NCBI GenBank assembly: GCA_046729855.1
Contig: JBKPHM010000120.1
Span: 1-13,867, forward strand
Reading direction: 5' to 3'
Length of the DNA: 13,867 bases
Origin: DATHSY01 sp046729855
Lineage (GTDB): Bacteria; Actinomycetota; UBA4738; HRBIN12
The notes below the pieces were generated by a model, which did no database searches, was not told the DNA's origin, and was given only the letters and a program-made list of their open reading frames with translations. Below are positions 6,881 through 13,867 of this stretch, piece by piece. The position numbers were made by a program, and so were the translations under genes. Within the stretch, counting starts at the first letter, position 1; each line of letters starts with the position of its first letter.

Positions 6881-7065
6881 TACACGAATTGGCGCTTCTA
6901 TCAGCGCAATTCGTCTCTTCAGCACCCCTCGCTACGCGACGTTTCCCGGCCTTTCGCGGGACCGGTGCGGGACCGCCGGGCCGCCTGTCGGCGCTCTCAG
7001 ATTGTGGTCGCACCCCAGGTCGGCTCGAAATCCGACTCAGTCACCCCTTCGTCGGGCCGGGCTCC

Positions 7066-7277
7066 ACCCCCACACGTCGAAGAGGGCCGACGTGGAGCCA
7101 CTTTTCTCCGATCCCAAGCGGAGGGCATTCTGGGCCGCGACTTCCTCACTGTCGAGACGCTCTTGCTGAAGACGTACTACGTGTTGTTCTTCCATCGAGC
7201 TGAGGACGGGGCGGGTGCACCTGGCCGGCGTGACGGCGAACCCGGACGTCGCGGGGGTCACCCAGTAGGCCCGTAAC
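7066..7277 (+). pseudogene. Remnant of an rve-integrase-type transposase
   Basis: About 70 codons match the start of the integrase catalytic core of IS481/IS3-like transposases, but spread over three frames. Frame one gives TPTRRRGPTWSHF up to about 7104. An extra T in the TTTT run at 7102-7105 moves it to LRSQAEGILGRDFLTVETLL and KTYYVLFF. An extra C at about 7192-7193 moves it to IELRTGRVHLAGVTANP and DVAGVTQ. The next codon is TAG (7266-7268) where the family usually has Gln, followed by ARN. The first catalytic Asp of the core is D in GRDFLTVET. Similarity stops after ARN, so most of the core and the N-terminal helix-turn-helix are gone. Non-functional debris of an old insertion. Confidence 0.7.
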
Positions 7278-7407
7278 GTGAGCGGAGAGCGTCGCGAAAT
7301 GGGGTTCGAGGATCTCGTACGGGCCCCGGCCAAGAGCAGGATCACGCCGATCCCTCACCTCGCGGGTCGAGGCCGAGGCGTGCCATCATCGGCTCGGAAC
7401 CGGCACC

Positions 7408-9357
7408 GTGAGCCATACCGCGACCCTCGAGCGAGCTCGCACGGCCCTTCACGAGCACGCCTGGTCGGAGGCATACGCGGCGCTGTCGTCGCTCGACCAC
7501 CAGGGCGACCTGGGTGGCGCCGATCTCGAGCGCCTCGGCGAGGCGGCGTGGTGGAACGCGCATCCCAGGGAAAGCCTCGACGCATTCGCGCGCTCGTACG
7601 CCGCGTACGTCGCCGAGGGCGACCCCGCGCGGGCCGCCTTCGTCGCCCTGCGCCTTGCCTTCGAGCACTTCGAGACCCGGGACGTCGCGCAGTGGAACGG
7701 ATGGATGGGCCGGGCCACGCGCCTGCTCGAGGATCAGCCCGAGAGCGCTGTGCACGGGTACCTGGAACTCCAGCGGATCCGCGGCTTCATCCTCCTCGGC
7801 CAGGGATCGTCCGACGAGCCGGCGCAGCGCGTGGCCCGGATCCTCGAGATCGGCAGGCGGTTCGGCGACCGCGACCTCGAAGCGTTCGGGCTCGTGCTCC
7901 AGGGATGGCTGCTGGTCATGGGCGCGCGGGTCGAGGAGGGCCTCGCCCTCGTCGACGAGGCCGCGGTCGCCGCCGTCGAAGGGGAGCTCACGCCCCACAC
8001 GGCAGGGGCGGTGTACTGCATCACGATCGGCGTCTGCCGCACCGTCGCCGACTATCGGCGAGCGAGCGAGTGGACGGAGGCAGCGACGCGCTGGTGCGAG
8101 CGCGAGTCCGTCTCAGGCTTCCCCGGCATCTGCCGGATCCATCGCGCCGAGATCATGCGGCTGCGCGGCGCCTTCTTGGAGGCGGAGTCCGAGGCGCGCG
8201 AGGCGCTGGCGCAGCTCACCGCGTTCGGCATGTCGTCCTCCGCGGGATGGGGCTACAACGAGATCGGCGAGATCCGCCTGCGGCTGGGTGATCTCGACGG
8301 CGCGGAGGAGGCGTTCGAGCACGCGCATCAGCTGGGCCAAGACGCGCAGCCGGGCATCGCCCTCCTGCACCTGGCCCGTGGGCGGATCGGGGCGGCCCGC
8401 GCGTCGATCGCGACGGCGCTGTCAGACGCCGACGCGCCACTGGTGCGGGCGCGATTGCTCCCCGCACGTGTCGAGATCGCGCTCGCCGCCCACGATCTTG
8501 CCGACGCCCGCGAGGCCGCCGACGAGCTGGCTGAGATCGCGGGGCCCTTCGACCAACCGGTCCTGCACGCGGCGGCCCACCAGGCCCTGGGCGCGGCGCT
8601 GACCTACGAGGAGGACGCCGCGGCGGCCATCGCCGAGCTCCGGCGGGCGGTCCGCCACTGGACCGAGGCCGGCGCGCCGTTCGAGGCGGCGCAGGCCCAG
8701 CGCTGGCTCGCCGTCGCATATCGGTCGGGCGGCGACGAGGAGGCGGCGGCGCTCGAGCTGCGGACGGCGACGACCGCGTTCGAGAGGCTGGGCGCCGGGC
8801 TGGAGTCCGAGCGATGCGAGGAGATGCTCCGTGCCGGGGTTGGCGGCCTGGCGGGGCGCCGGGTGACCCGCACGTTCATGTTCACCGACATCGTGGGCTC
8901 CACCGAGCTGGTGCGCTCGATGGGTGACGAGGCTTGGGAGGGGGTCCTGCGCTGGCACGACGAGACGCTCCGAACGCTAATCGGCACCCACCGCGGGGAG
9001 GTCGTCCACACGACTGGGGATGGGTTCTTCGCCTCGTTCCCCGACGCGGGGGCGGCCGCGGCGAGCGCGGTCTCGATCCAGCGACGCCTGGTCGAGCACC
9101 GACGCAAGCACGGCTTCGCGCCCCCCGTCCGAATCGGGCTGCACGCGGCCGAGGCCACCGTGATCGCCGACGACTACGCCGGCCTCGGCGTGCACGAGGC
9201 CGCGCGGGTCGGTGCGCTCGCCGAGGGAGGGGAGATTCTGGCGACGGTCGCGACGGTCTCGGACGGCCCGATCGCGTTCCCGACCGCGAACGAGCGGGAC
9301 GTCGAGCTCAAGGGCCTCACAGACTCTGTGCGCGTGGTCTCGATCGACTGGAGCTAG
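7408..9357 (+). CDS. TPR-like protein with C-terminal class III nucleotide cyclase domain
   Basis: 649 aa, GTG start. Residues 1 to about 475 are Ala/Glu-rich helical hairpins of TPR type (for example IGEIRLRLGDLDGAEEAFEHA), a probable sensing or scaffold region. Residues about 488-645 form the cyclase homology domain: FTDIVGST with metal-binding D494, HTTGDGFFASF with D538, and VRIGLHAAE then DDYAGLGVHEAARVGALA. By alignment with mycobacterial Rv1625c-type enzymes, the adenine-selecting Lys is replaced by H534, the partner Asp is kept (D589), and the transition-state Asn is H596 while its Arg is kept (R600). Both metal Asps are present, so catalysis is possible but the product (cAMP, cGMP or none) is open. 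The cyclase is C-terminal, whereas many actinobacterial relatives have it N-terminal. No membrane segment is seen. Confidence 0.9.
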   Translation: MSHTATLERARTALHEHAWSEAYAALSSLDHQGDLGGADLERLGEAAWWNAHPRESLDAFARSYAAYVAEGDPARAAFVALRLAFEHFETRDVAQWNGWMGRATRLLEDQPESAVHGYLELQRIRGFILLGQGSSDEPAQRVARILEIGRRFGDRDLEAFGLVLQGWLLVMGARVEEGLALVDEAAVAAVEGELTPHTAGAVYCITIGVCRTVADYRRASEWTEAATRWCERESVSGFPGICRIHRAEIMRLRGAFLEAESEAREALAQLTAFGMSSSAGWGYNEIGEIRLRLGDLDGAEEAFEHAHQLGQDAQPGIALLHLARGRIGAARASIATALSDADAPLVRARLLPARVEIALAAHDLADAREAADELAEIAGPFDQPVLHAAAHQALGAALTYEEDAAAAIAELRRAVRHWTEAGAPFEAAQAQRWLAVAYRSGGDEEAAALELRTATTAFERLGAGLESERCEEMLRAGVGGLAGRRVTRTFMFTDIVGSTELVRSMGDEAWEGVLRWHDETLRTLIGTHRGEVVHTTGDGFFASFPDAGAAAASAVSIQRRLVEHRRKHGFAPPVRIGLHAAEATVIADDYAGLGVHEAARVGALAEGGEILATVATVSDGPIAFPTANERDVELKGLTDSVRVVSIDWS

Positions 9358-9365
9358 GAGGAAGG

Positions 9366-9458
9366 ATGTCCGAGCCGACGTCTTCATTAGCCACGCCACG
9401 ATCAGTCGACAAGGACGAACGAGCCACCCGGATGACATGTTCTTTGGCGCGAAGTTGA
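9366..9458 (+). pseudogene. Fragment of a TIR-domain protein, frameshifted
   Basis: A strong ribosome site (AGGAGGAAGG) leads into ATG 9366-9368, eight bases after the cyclase stop. The ATG frame begins MSE. One base is then missing around 9374, after which the next frame reads ADVFISHAT. One extra base at about 9401 returns to the first frame as SVDKDERATR. Joined, DVFISHAT-SVDKDE is the typical opening of bacterial TIR domains (first strand and BB-loop side). A TGA follows at 9456-9458 and nothing TIR-like is found downstream, so only about 25 residues remain. The two indels compensate each other. Either a decayed gene or consensus errors. It might once have formed a two-gene unit with the cyclase. 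Confidence 0.5.
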
Positions 9459-9618
9459 TGTCCGACAACGCCGGGTTCCGCGAAGTGGCAGGGCGCAATG
9501 CCGACCCGACCGGTGGTGCGCTGGGCGCTTCGCCACACGAGCGCTGCGAAGCGACCTTGATCCGGCGAACCGCGTCGGCGCTCGCACCTCAGCAGGTCGT
9601 GGCCAAGGGCCGGCTCGC
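9459..9618. other. Short gap without a recognised feature
   Basis: 160 bp between the TIR fragment and the PLP enzyme. All three plus frames were read for a TIR continuation and none was found. Confidence 0.5.
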
Positions 9619-10788
9619 GTGACGGGAACCCACGCCGCGCTCGTCCCTCGATCGGGCTACCCGACGCTTCAGGAGTGCACCTACCTCAACCAGGCGTCAC
9701 TCGGACTGATCCCGGCCCGATCTCTCGACGCCATGGTGGCGTTCCTACACAACGTGGCGCAGCACGGCAACCTCCGACTCTCTGACGAGGAGGAGGCGCG
9801 TGTGCTCGATGACGTGCGGGCGGCGGCGGCCGAGCTGATCGACGCGCCCGCGTCACGGGTCGCGGTCACTGGAGGGGCGAGCGAGGCGCTCGGGCAACTC
9901 GCAGCCATGCTGGGATCGATCGACGGCTCCGTCGTGTTGGTCTCGTCCGATTTCCCGAGCGTGACCTATCCGTGGCTCGCGGAACGCGAACGCCGCGGCA
10001 CGCCGATCGTCTGGGTAGATGACACCCCCGACGCGGATCTCACGGAGGGGCTCGTCCGCGCGGTCGACGGCTCCACCAAGGCGGTGTGCGTGAGCGCCGT
10101 CCAGTACGCCACCGGGACGTCCATCGACGTGCCGACCTTGACGGCTCGGGCTAGGGAGGCGGGATGTCGCGTCATCCTTGACGTCACTCAGTTGGCCGGG
10201 GCGCGCCCGGTCAGCATGCGGGGGTGGTCAGCAGATGCCATCGTGTGCAGCGGCTACAAGTGGTTGTCGTCGCACGGCGGAGTGGCGCTCTTGGCCTTGG
10301 CGCCGGACCTCGTCGCAGCGACCCCTCACCTCGTCGGGTGGAAGGGGGCCAGGGATCCGTTCGCGTTCGACCCGAAGACCCTGCGACTGACCCCGGACGC
10401 TCGCCGGTTCGAACTGTCGACCATCTCCTATGCATCCGCCGTTGGGCTCCTCACGTCGATCGGCGTCCTGCAGGCCACGGGGATCCAGAGGATTGCCGAC
10501 CACGCCCGAGGTCTGGCGAGCCGGCTGGTCGAGGGCGTCGAACCGCTCGGGTGGTTGCCTTTCCATCGGCCCCCCGATCCGGCGTCGAGCAACCACATCG
10601 TTGCCTTGCGCCATCCCGTCGCCGACGCCCGCCACGTCCAGCGCCTCTTATCGGAAGAGCGCCGGATCATCTGCAGCAGCCGGGCGGGGATGCTCCGGGT
10701 TTCGATCCATCTGTACAACGACGCGAGCGACGTCGAGGCTCTGGTCAACGCCTTGGGCAGCATCCGCGCCGAGGGTGGTGATCGCTGA
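9619..10788 (+). CDS. Class V PLP-dependent aminotransferase / cysteine-desulfurase-like enzyme
   Basis: 389 aa from GTG 9619. The fold-type I class V pattern is complete: YLNQASLG near residue 22, the phosphate-binding TGGASEALGQL, D188 and Q191 in VILDVTQLAGA (pyridine-nitrogen Asp and the following Gln), and K214 in CSGYKWLSSHGG as the PLP Schiff-base lysine. The C-terminal domain ends with LRVSIHLYNDASDVEALVNAL, whose Arg normally binds the substrate carboxylate. A Cys occurs in RRIICSSRAG, close to the position of the flexible Cys loop of desulfurases, but a sulfur-transfer role is not certain. Relatives include cysteine desulfurases, selenocysteine lyases and isopenicillin-N epimerase-like enzymes. 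No Fe-S assembly genes are adjacent, so substrate is undetermined. Cytoplasmic; no clear ribosome site before the GTG. Confidence 0.88.
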   Translation: MTGTHAALVPRSGYPTLQECTYLNQASLGLIPARSLDAMVAFLHNVAQHGNLRLSDEEEARVLDDVRAAAAELIDAPASRVAVTGGASEALGQLAAMLGSIDGSVVLVSSDFPSVTYPWLAERERRGTPIVWVDDTPDADLTEGLVRAVDGSTKAVCVSAVQYATGTSIDVPTLTARAREAGCRVILDVTQLAGARPVSMRGWSADAIVCSGYKWLSSHGGVALLALAPDLVAATPHLVGWKGARDPFAFDPKTLRLTPDARRFELSTISYASAVGLLTSIGVLQATGIQRIADHARGLASRLVEGVEPLGWLPFHRPPDPASSNHIVALRHPVADARHVQRLLSEERRIICSSRAGMLRVSIHLYNDASDVEALVNALGSIRAEGGDR

Positions 10789-11007
10789 GCTGCGGGATCG
10801 ATGCCCCCACGCGCCGAACCGCTTCATGTCGTGATGCCCGGCTTCGTGACGAGCTGATGGGATCATGAGCGCAGACGCTCCGGTTCACGCTGGAGGAAGG
10901 AGCGAGCTGGCCGTGGTCATTCTTCGGTTTTATGCCACGTGGCCTCTGGCCGTCCTCGAACCTTTCGGGAGCACGCTGACGCTGAGAGATCGATTCCTGT
11001 GGAGCCC
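10789..11007. other. Gap without a recognised gene
   Basis: About 220 bp after the PLP enzyme. No family, RNA fold or terminator stands out; GC and codon pattern do not favour a frame. Confidence 0.4.
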
Positions 11008-11463
11008 GTTGCGTCTCGTAACTCTGTCCTATGTGATGTCAACGCGGACGGGACTCCCCTCGCGCGCTTGTGACCGACCGGCCACTCCTCGACTTTCCGA
11101 CATGGGCATCCGACGGCCGGTGGATCGCGTACGACGACGGCATCACCAACACGGCCATCGTCATCCTGAGTCTGAACACGGGGGGCGCGCGGAGGGTTGG
11201 GCTCGGCGCAGCAGCCGATTGGTCCCCGAACGGGCAGCGTTTCTCCTACGTTGGCCGGCAGGAAGGATTCGATCAGGCGATCTTCGTCATGAGCGTCGAC
11301 GGGTTCCCATGTCCGGCGCCTCACGGGTGGAACGGGCCAGGATCTGGACCCGGCGTGGTCGCCCGACGGCGAATGGATCGCGTTTCATAGGCCCGACGAA
11401 TACACGAACGACGACGTGTGGCGCGTGCATCTGACGGGGTCAGGACTCGAGCGGGTCACCATA
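11008..11463 (+). pseudogene. TolB-like beta-propeller fragment with two compensating frameshifts
   Basis: Three consecutive pieces in alternating frames form one TolB/PD40-type propeller. The first is RNSVLCDVNADGTPLARL. The second, after a missing base at about 11069, is VTDRPLLDFPTWASDGRW, continuing through AAADWSPNGQRFSYV to FVMSVDG. The third, after an extra base at 11304-11307, is HVRRLTGGTGQDLDPAWSPD, then GEWIAFHRPDE and VWRVHLTGSGLERVT. The WxxDG and WSP[DN]G blades and the xVMxxDG strand are the hallmarks. The first and third parts share a frame, so the two indels cancel. No signal peptide or start is found upstream and the propeller ends after about three blades, next to the convergent Mth938-like gene. 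It was probably a periplasmic or secreted protein; now non-functional unless the indels are consensus errors. Confidence 0.65.
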
Positions 11464-11469
11464 ATTCGC

Positions 11470-11814
11470 TCAGCAGGTGAGGTGCAGCGCCGCAGCCGCC
11501 CGCGCGGGATCGAGCTCGCCGAACCGTACGACGGCGCGGTCCGTCGGCAGGCACTCAACCTGGACACCGCGCTCGCGCAGACGGTCGAGCGTCGATGGGT
11601 CGGGGCGCATCTGTGATGACGCTCCGGTACCGACGATCAGTCGCTCGGGAAGCTCGTCGAGGACGTCCTCGAGATCATCCAGCACCAGGGAATGACCGTC
11701 CCGACGCCACCAGTCGGAGACGACGCGATGGGGGAGCACGATCACGTCGTGGGTCTCCTCTCGTCCGTCGACGACGACGTGCCCGAATCGGTAATCCCGG
11801 ATCTTGGCCATCAT
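11470..11814 (-). CDS. Mth938-like (DUF498/AAMDC) domain protein
   Basis: 113-114 aa, the whole-protein length of the Mth938-like family (PF04430). The family's pattern is visible: an N-terminal strand YRFGHVVVDG, the HDVIVLPHRVVSDWWRRDGH segment, then RLIVGTGASSQMRPDPSTLD, the GVQVECLPTDRAVVRFGEL segment, and a final helix ending AAALHLTC. Two ATGs are adjacent (11812-11814 and 11809-11811); either can be used. The molecular role of the bacterial members is not established. The gene is convergent with the TolB-like fragment, the two ends being only a few bases apart. Confidence 0.85.
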   Translation of the reverse strand: MMAKIRDYRFGHVVVDGREETHDVIVLPHRVVSDWWRRDGHSLVLDDLEDVLDELPERLIVGTGASSQMRPDPSTLDRLRERGVQVECLPTDRAVVRFGELDPARAAAALHLTC

Positions 11815-12106
11815 CTAATGATGACGCTGGCGGCGGGCTTCCGTCACCCGCGGGCGTGAGGGCGGTTCGAGCACCCCCGCTCTTGTCTACCGATCTCTAC
11901 CGATCGCAGCGTCGGGGGAGCGGAAGGGCTGATCCCAGGCCCGCCCGCCGCATTTTGAGCGATGGGTTGTCCTGGGCGTGACCACGAAGGTCCCTTTCCC
12001 GTCAATGTCACGCGGCCGTTCGTCCATCTCCTCATTGCTGAGAGATCGGCGTCGGCTAGGCGCTCCGCGACACCAAGGCAAAGAGGCCACGCTCTGGGCG
12101 GTTCGG
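11815..12106. other. Gap with a small tandem repeat, no gene recognised
   Basis: About 290 bp. It holds TCTACCGATC twice in tandem (11886-11905). Six-frame reading shows only weak open frames without family features. The upstream signals of the Mth938-like gene should lie here. Confidence 0.4.
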
Positions 12107-12498
12107 CTATCCGGCGAAGTCCGGTGGTTCCTTGTCAAACTCGCGGCAGTGATGCTCGAGATGCCGGTAGACGTCCTTACGATCAGCGTTTGGCAAGTCG
12201 ACGCCACCGCGTGCTCCTGACAAGACCTGCATCGCCGAGCGCACGCCGTTCCAGACCACCCGGAGCTCCCCGTCGATCAGCTCGTGGTGCGGGAGCTTGT
12301 ACGCCTGCTTCTCGCGCGGCGGATCGTTGCCTTCTTCGTCGACCGACGGGTCGTACCAGGCGTGCGCGCTGGCGAACGCCTTCCAGCCTCCGTGATCGAT
12401 GATCCCGTCGGCCTTGTCGGCCTCTGCCGTCCCGTGCCAGTTCCACGGGCGGTCCTCCGGTGCCTTCGGGCTTGAGTGAGGTTCCGGTACGCGACCAT
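12107..12498 (-). pseudogene. Phage-type protein (prohead-protease-associated C-terminal domain), frameshifted start
   Basis: A minus frame with no usable start codon near its 5' end contains a well-formed protein of about 115 aa ending at TAG (12107-12109). Segments are APEDRPWNWHGTAEADKADG, GGWKAFASAHAWYDP, QAYKLPHHELIDGELRVVW, SGARGGVDLPNADRKDVYRH and HCREFDKEPPDFAG. This order (DRxW, then AYKLPHH, then GARGGVDLPxADR, then HLxxH) is what I associate with domains found in phage prohead-protease/capsid-maturation proteins and in stand-alone phage-like proteins. An ATG at 12496-12498 with a good ribosome site (GAGGTGAT) lies in the neighbouring frame (MVAYRNLTQA). A single indel around 12460-12475 would join it to APEDRPW. 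Either a lightly broken gene or a consensus error. No other phage genes are adjacent. Confidence 0.6.
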
Positions 12499-12708
12499 GG
12501 GATCACCTCTTGGTCGCCTCCTATGTCGGGTTCCCGGCACCGGCGCGCGCGAAACGCCTTCCATGACCCTTGCGCCGCGGATCGGCTTGGGCAAACGCCT
12601 GTTCGCCGACGGCACGATTCCTCCGAGCTGAAGCTCCTCGACGGAGTCGTCTCGGGCAACGGGGGCTTCATGGGCAGGTACCAGCCGGCCGGCGAGATTC
12701 AGACGGGA

Positions 12709-13080
12709 TCATTCGGGAGTTGAGCTGGGCTCCAGGGAGACCTCGATCACGTGACGATCGGGGTCGAGACACTTGAACCCGACGTAGGAGTCAGTGTCCT
12801 CCTCGTCGACGAGCTCGAACCCGTCGGCGACGAGCCGGTCACGCACGCGTCGGATCTCGTCGCGGGAGCTGGGGGCGAATCCAAAGTGCGGGAAGCCGGC
12901 CGCCCGTTCGACCGAGCGGTCCTCGCCGAGGGCGAGGGCGAAACCGTCGGGGTTGCGGATGATGACGACGCCGTCCGGGTAGCGACGTGCGGTCGAGGGA
13001 TCGAAGCCGAAGTACGTCGCGTAGAACGCGATCGAGCGCTGCTGGTCGCGCACGGCGAGCGCGAGATGGTTGAGTTTCAC
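12709..13080 (-). CDS. VOC-family (glyoxalase/bleomycin-resistance-like) protein
   Basis: 123 aa with the paired beta-alpha-beta-beta-beta modules of the vicinal oxygen chelate fold. The first module opens MKLNHLALAVRDQQRSIAFY; the second contains FPHFGFAPSSRDEIRRVRDR and closes with FKCLDPDRHVIEVSLE. H5, H65 and E113 are at positions that usually bind the metal in this fold; the fourth ligand, expected at the end of the first module (FALALGED), is not obvious. Single-domain length is normal for small VOC proteins. ATG start at 13078-13080. The substrate is unknown; such proteins range from dioxygenases and glyoxalases to antibiotic-binding proteins. It stands alone on the minus strand. Confidence 0.9.
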   Translation of the reverse strand: MKLNHLALAVRDQQRSIAFYATYFGFDPSTARRYPDGVVIIRNPDGFALALGEDRSVERAAGFPHFGFAPSSRDEIRRVRDRLVADGFELVDEEDTDSYVGFKCLDPDRHVIEVSLEPSSTPE

Positions 13081-13144
13081 GGGGCGATGCTAGTCGCGGT
13101 GTTGAGCGTCGTGCGGTCCACTCGGCGAGCGTTTCCCGAACGCC

Positions 13145-13563
13145 TCACGCCGGACAGAACAGGCGCACTCGGTATCGGTGGCGGCCCAGCAGCTCCCCCT
13201 CGAGCCTGATGGTTGCCTGCGTGAAAATGTGACAGTGGCGACGCAGATCGGGGCATCGCTCCATTCGATGCGGAACGATCCGTCCTCGCATGGTGTGGAA
13301 CGTGCCCCGGCGCATGAGAGACGGCAGTCGTTCCGATGGAAGAGGGCGGAACCGACGCCCCGATGGCGGCGCCAACGGGTCCACTCGCCCTGCCTCATGT
13401 AGAAGCCGCCGTCGGCGCAATGAAGATGATGGAGCGGGGCTGCATCGCGACACGCATGCAGTTGTGGGTGAGGTACCTCCGCCACGGCCCACCGCGTGAG
13501 TCAGCGGCATCGCGGACGAGACGCCAACGGCGATGGCGGCGATAGCGCGGCACGTCTCACGCT
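13145..13563 (-). pseudogene. Secreted Cys-rich protein, frameshifted
   Basis: Pieces in two minus frames make up one plausible exported protein. A hydrophobic segment AIAAIAVGVSSAMPLTHA at about 13495-13550 looks like a signal peptide core, with a GTG (GTG AGA CGT) upstream in another frame. The next piece, HHLHCADGGFYMRQGEWTRW followed by FHRNDCRLSCAG, lies in the second frame. After one missing base at the GGGG run (13304-13307 on the plus strand), it returns to GTFHTMRGRIV, then RCPDLRRHCHIFTQATIRLE, and ends YRVRLFCPA at the stop. Spaced Cys residues and the order C..GF..W..W, FHxNDC..SC, FTxATI resemble small secreted actinobacterial proteins of unknown function. A fifth G in the run would restore C-A-G-G-T-F. 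The signal-peptide join is less certain than the downstream one. Confidence 0.45.
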
Positions 13564-13604
13564 GTCCACGTTAGACCCGTTCGAGCGGCCGCCGTAGGCG
13601 CGCA

Positions 13605-13867
13605 CTAGGGTGCTTCCACCTGGGACAGGAACTTGGTGGCTACGTCCACTCGGCGGAGCTTCGCCAGCGACAGGTAGTGCCCGTCGACGATATCGCGAAC
13701 CGATTCCAACGCGTCCGTCAGCATGCCCACGGTCGCCGCATACCCGGGGTGCGTCGACAGTCCCGAGAGCACCTCGACGTCCGCGTTCACCCTTCGCGCC
13801 AACCGGACGGTGTCCCCGACGAAGGCGCGGTAGGCCTCGGGATCGCGCTGCATCTTCTGCGCCTGGG
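13605..13867 (-). CDS. Hypothetical protein, C-terminal part; runs off the window
   Basis: The frame is open to the right edge, so the N-terminus lies outside; a Met at 13851-13853 is preceded by in-frame QAQK and need not be the start. About 87 residues are visible. They include RLARRVNADVEVLSGLSTHP followed by VGMLTDALESVRDIVDGHYL. The VxVxxGLST.P, then helix, then VDG.YL pattern recalls an uncharacterised actinobacterial family with AGLSTNP and VDGYWLN motifs. That likeness is from memory and weak. No membrane segment or catalytic motif is seen in the visible part. It ends at TAG 13605-13607, about 45 bp upstream of the probable start of the Cys-rich protein on the same strand. Confidence 0.6.
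   Translation of the reverse strand, partial: QAQKMQRDPEAYRAFVGDTVRLARRVNADVEVLSGLSTHPGYAATVGMLTDALESVRDIVDGHYLSLAKLRRVDVATKFLSQVEAP

Noticed and set aside
7514..8602. Overlapping plus frame of 362 codons within the cyclase gene
   Set aside because: Composition is Ser/Arg/Pro-rich shadow of the TPR-like region.
11851..11880. T-arm-like GGTTCGAGCACCC suggesting another tRNA
   Set aside because: The flanking bases do not form a 5-bp T-stem or any acceptor stem.
1..13867. CRISPR arrays, rRNA or complete prophage modules
   Set aside because: No regularly spaced repeats, no rRNA-like sequence and no integrase, terminase, portal or capsid genes were found.

Overview
The window is high-GC DNA with tightly packed genes, GTG and TTG starts, and family members typical of soil Actinomycetota (class III cyclase joined to TPR-like helices, AlkZ-like winged-helix glycosylase, IS256-type transposase, Mth938-like protein). 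A deep actinobacterial or neighbouring high-GC lineage is the best guess; there is no rRNA or other decisive marker.

Left part (1-3750). On the minus strand lie an AlkZ/YcaQ-type DNA glycosylase (289-1419), a Cys-anchored Asp-box/BNR beta-propeller lipoprotein (2025-3053) and a three-helix membrane protein (3156-3599). The glycosylase is flanked by two diverged copies of a ~130 bp direct repeat. The differences between the copies (mostly third codon positions, one 9-nt in-frame indel) suggest that the repeat is protein-coding on the plus strand.

Mobile and island-like part (3748-7300). A complete IS256-family insertion (about 3756-5139) carries a DDE transposase and is bracketed by an 8-bp duplication. 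Next come a minus-strand protein with a C-terminal PD-(D/E)XK nuclease motif and an unrecognised N-terminal half (5159-6424), a doubtful small plus-strand ORF, a degenerate tRNA-Arg(CCU) whose 3' half is perfect and whose 5' half is decayed (6802-6880, minus), and a frameshifted remnant of an rve-integrase transposase (7066-7277).

Right part (7400-13867). Intact genes are a TPR-like plus class III nucleotide cyclase protein (7408-9357), a class V PLP enzyme (9619-10788), a Mth938-like protein (11470-11814, minus), a VOC-family protein (12709-13080, minus) and a gene fragment running off the right edge (13605-13867, minus). Between them are broken reading frames that still carry recognisable domains: a TIR-domain N-terminus (9366-9458), a TolB-like propeller piece (11008-11463), a phage-type protein resembling prohead-protease-associated C-terminal domains (12107-12498, minus) and a secreted Cys-rich protein (13145-13563, minus). 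All are disrupted by single-base indels.

No multi-gene pathway is evident. The picture is an accessory region: stand-alone housekeeping or stress genes, one insertion sequence, a decayed tRNA/attachment-like locus and gene debris. No CRISPR array, rRNA or complete integrase gene is visible.
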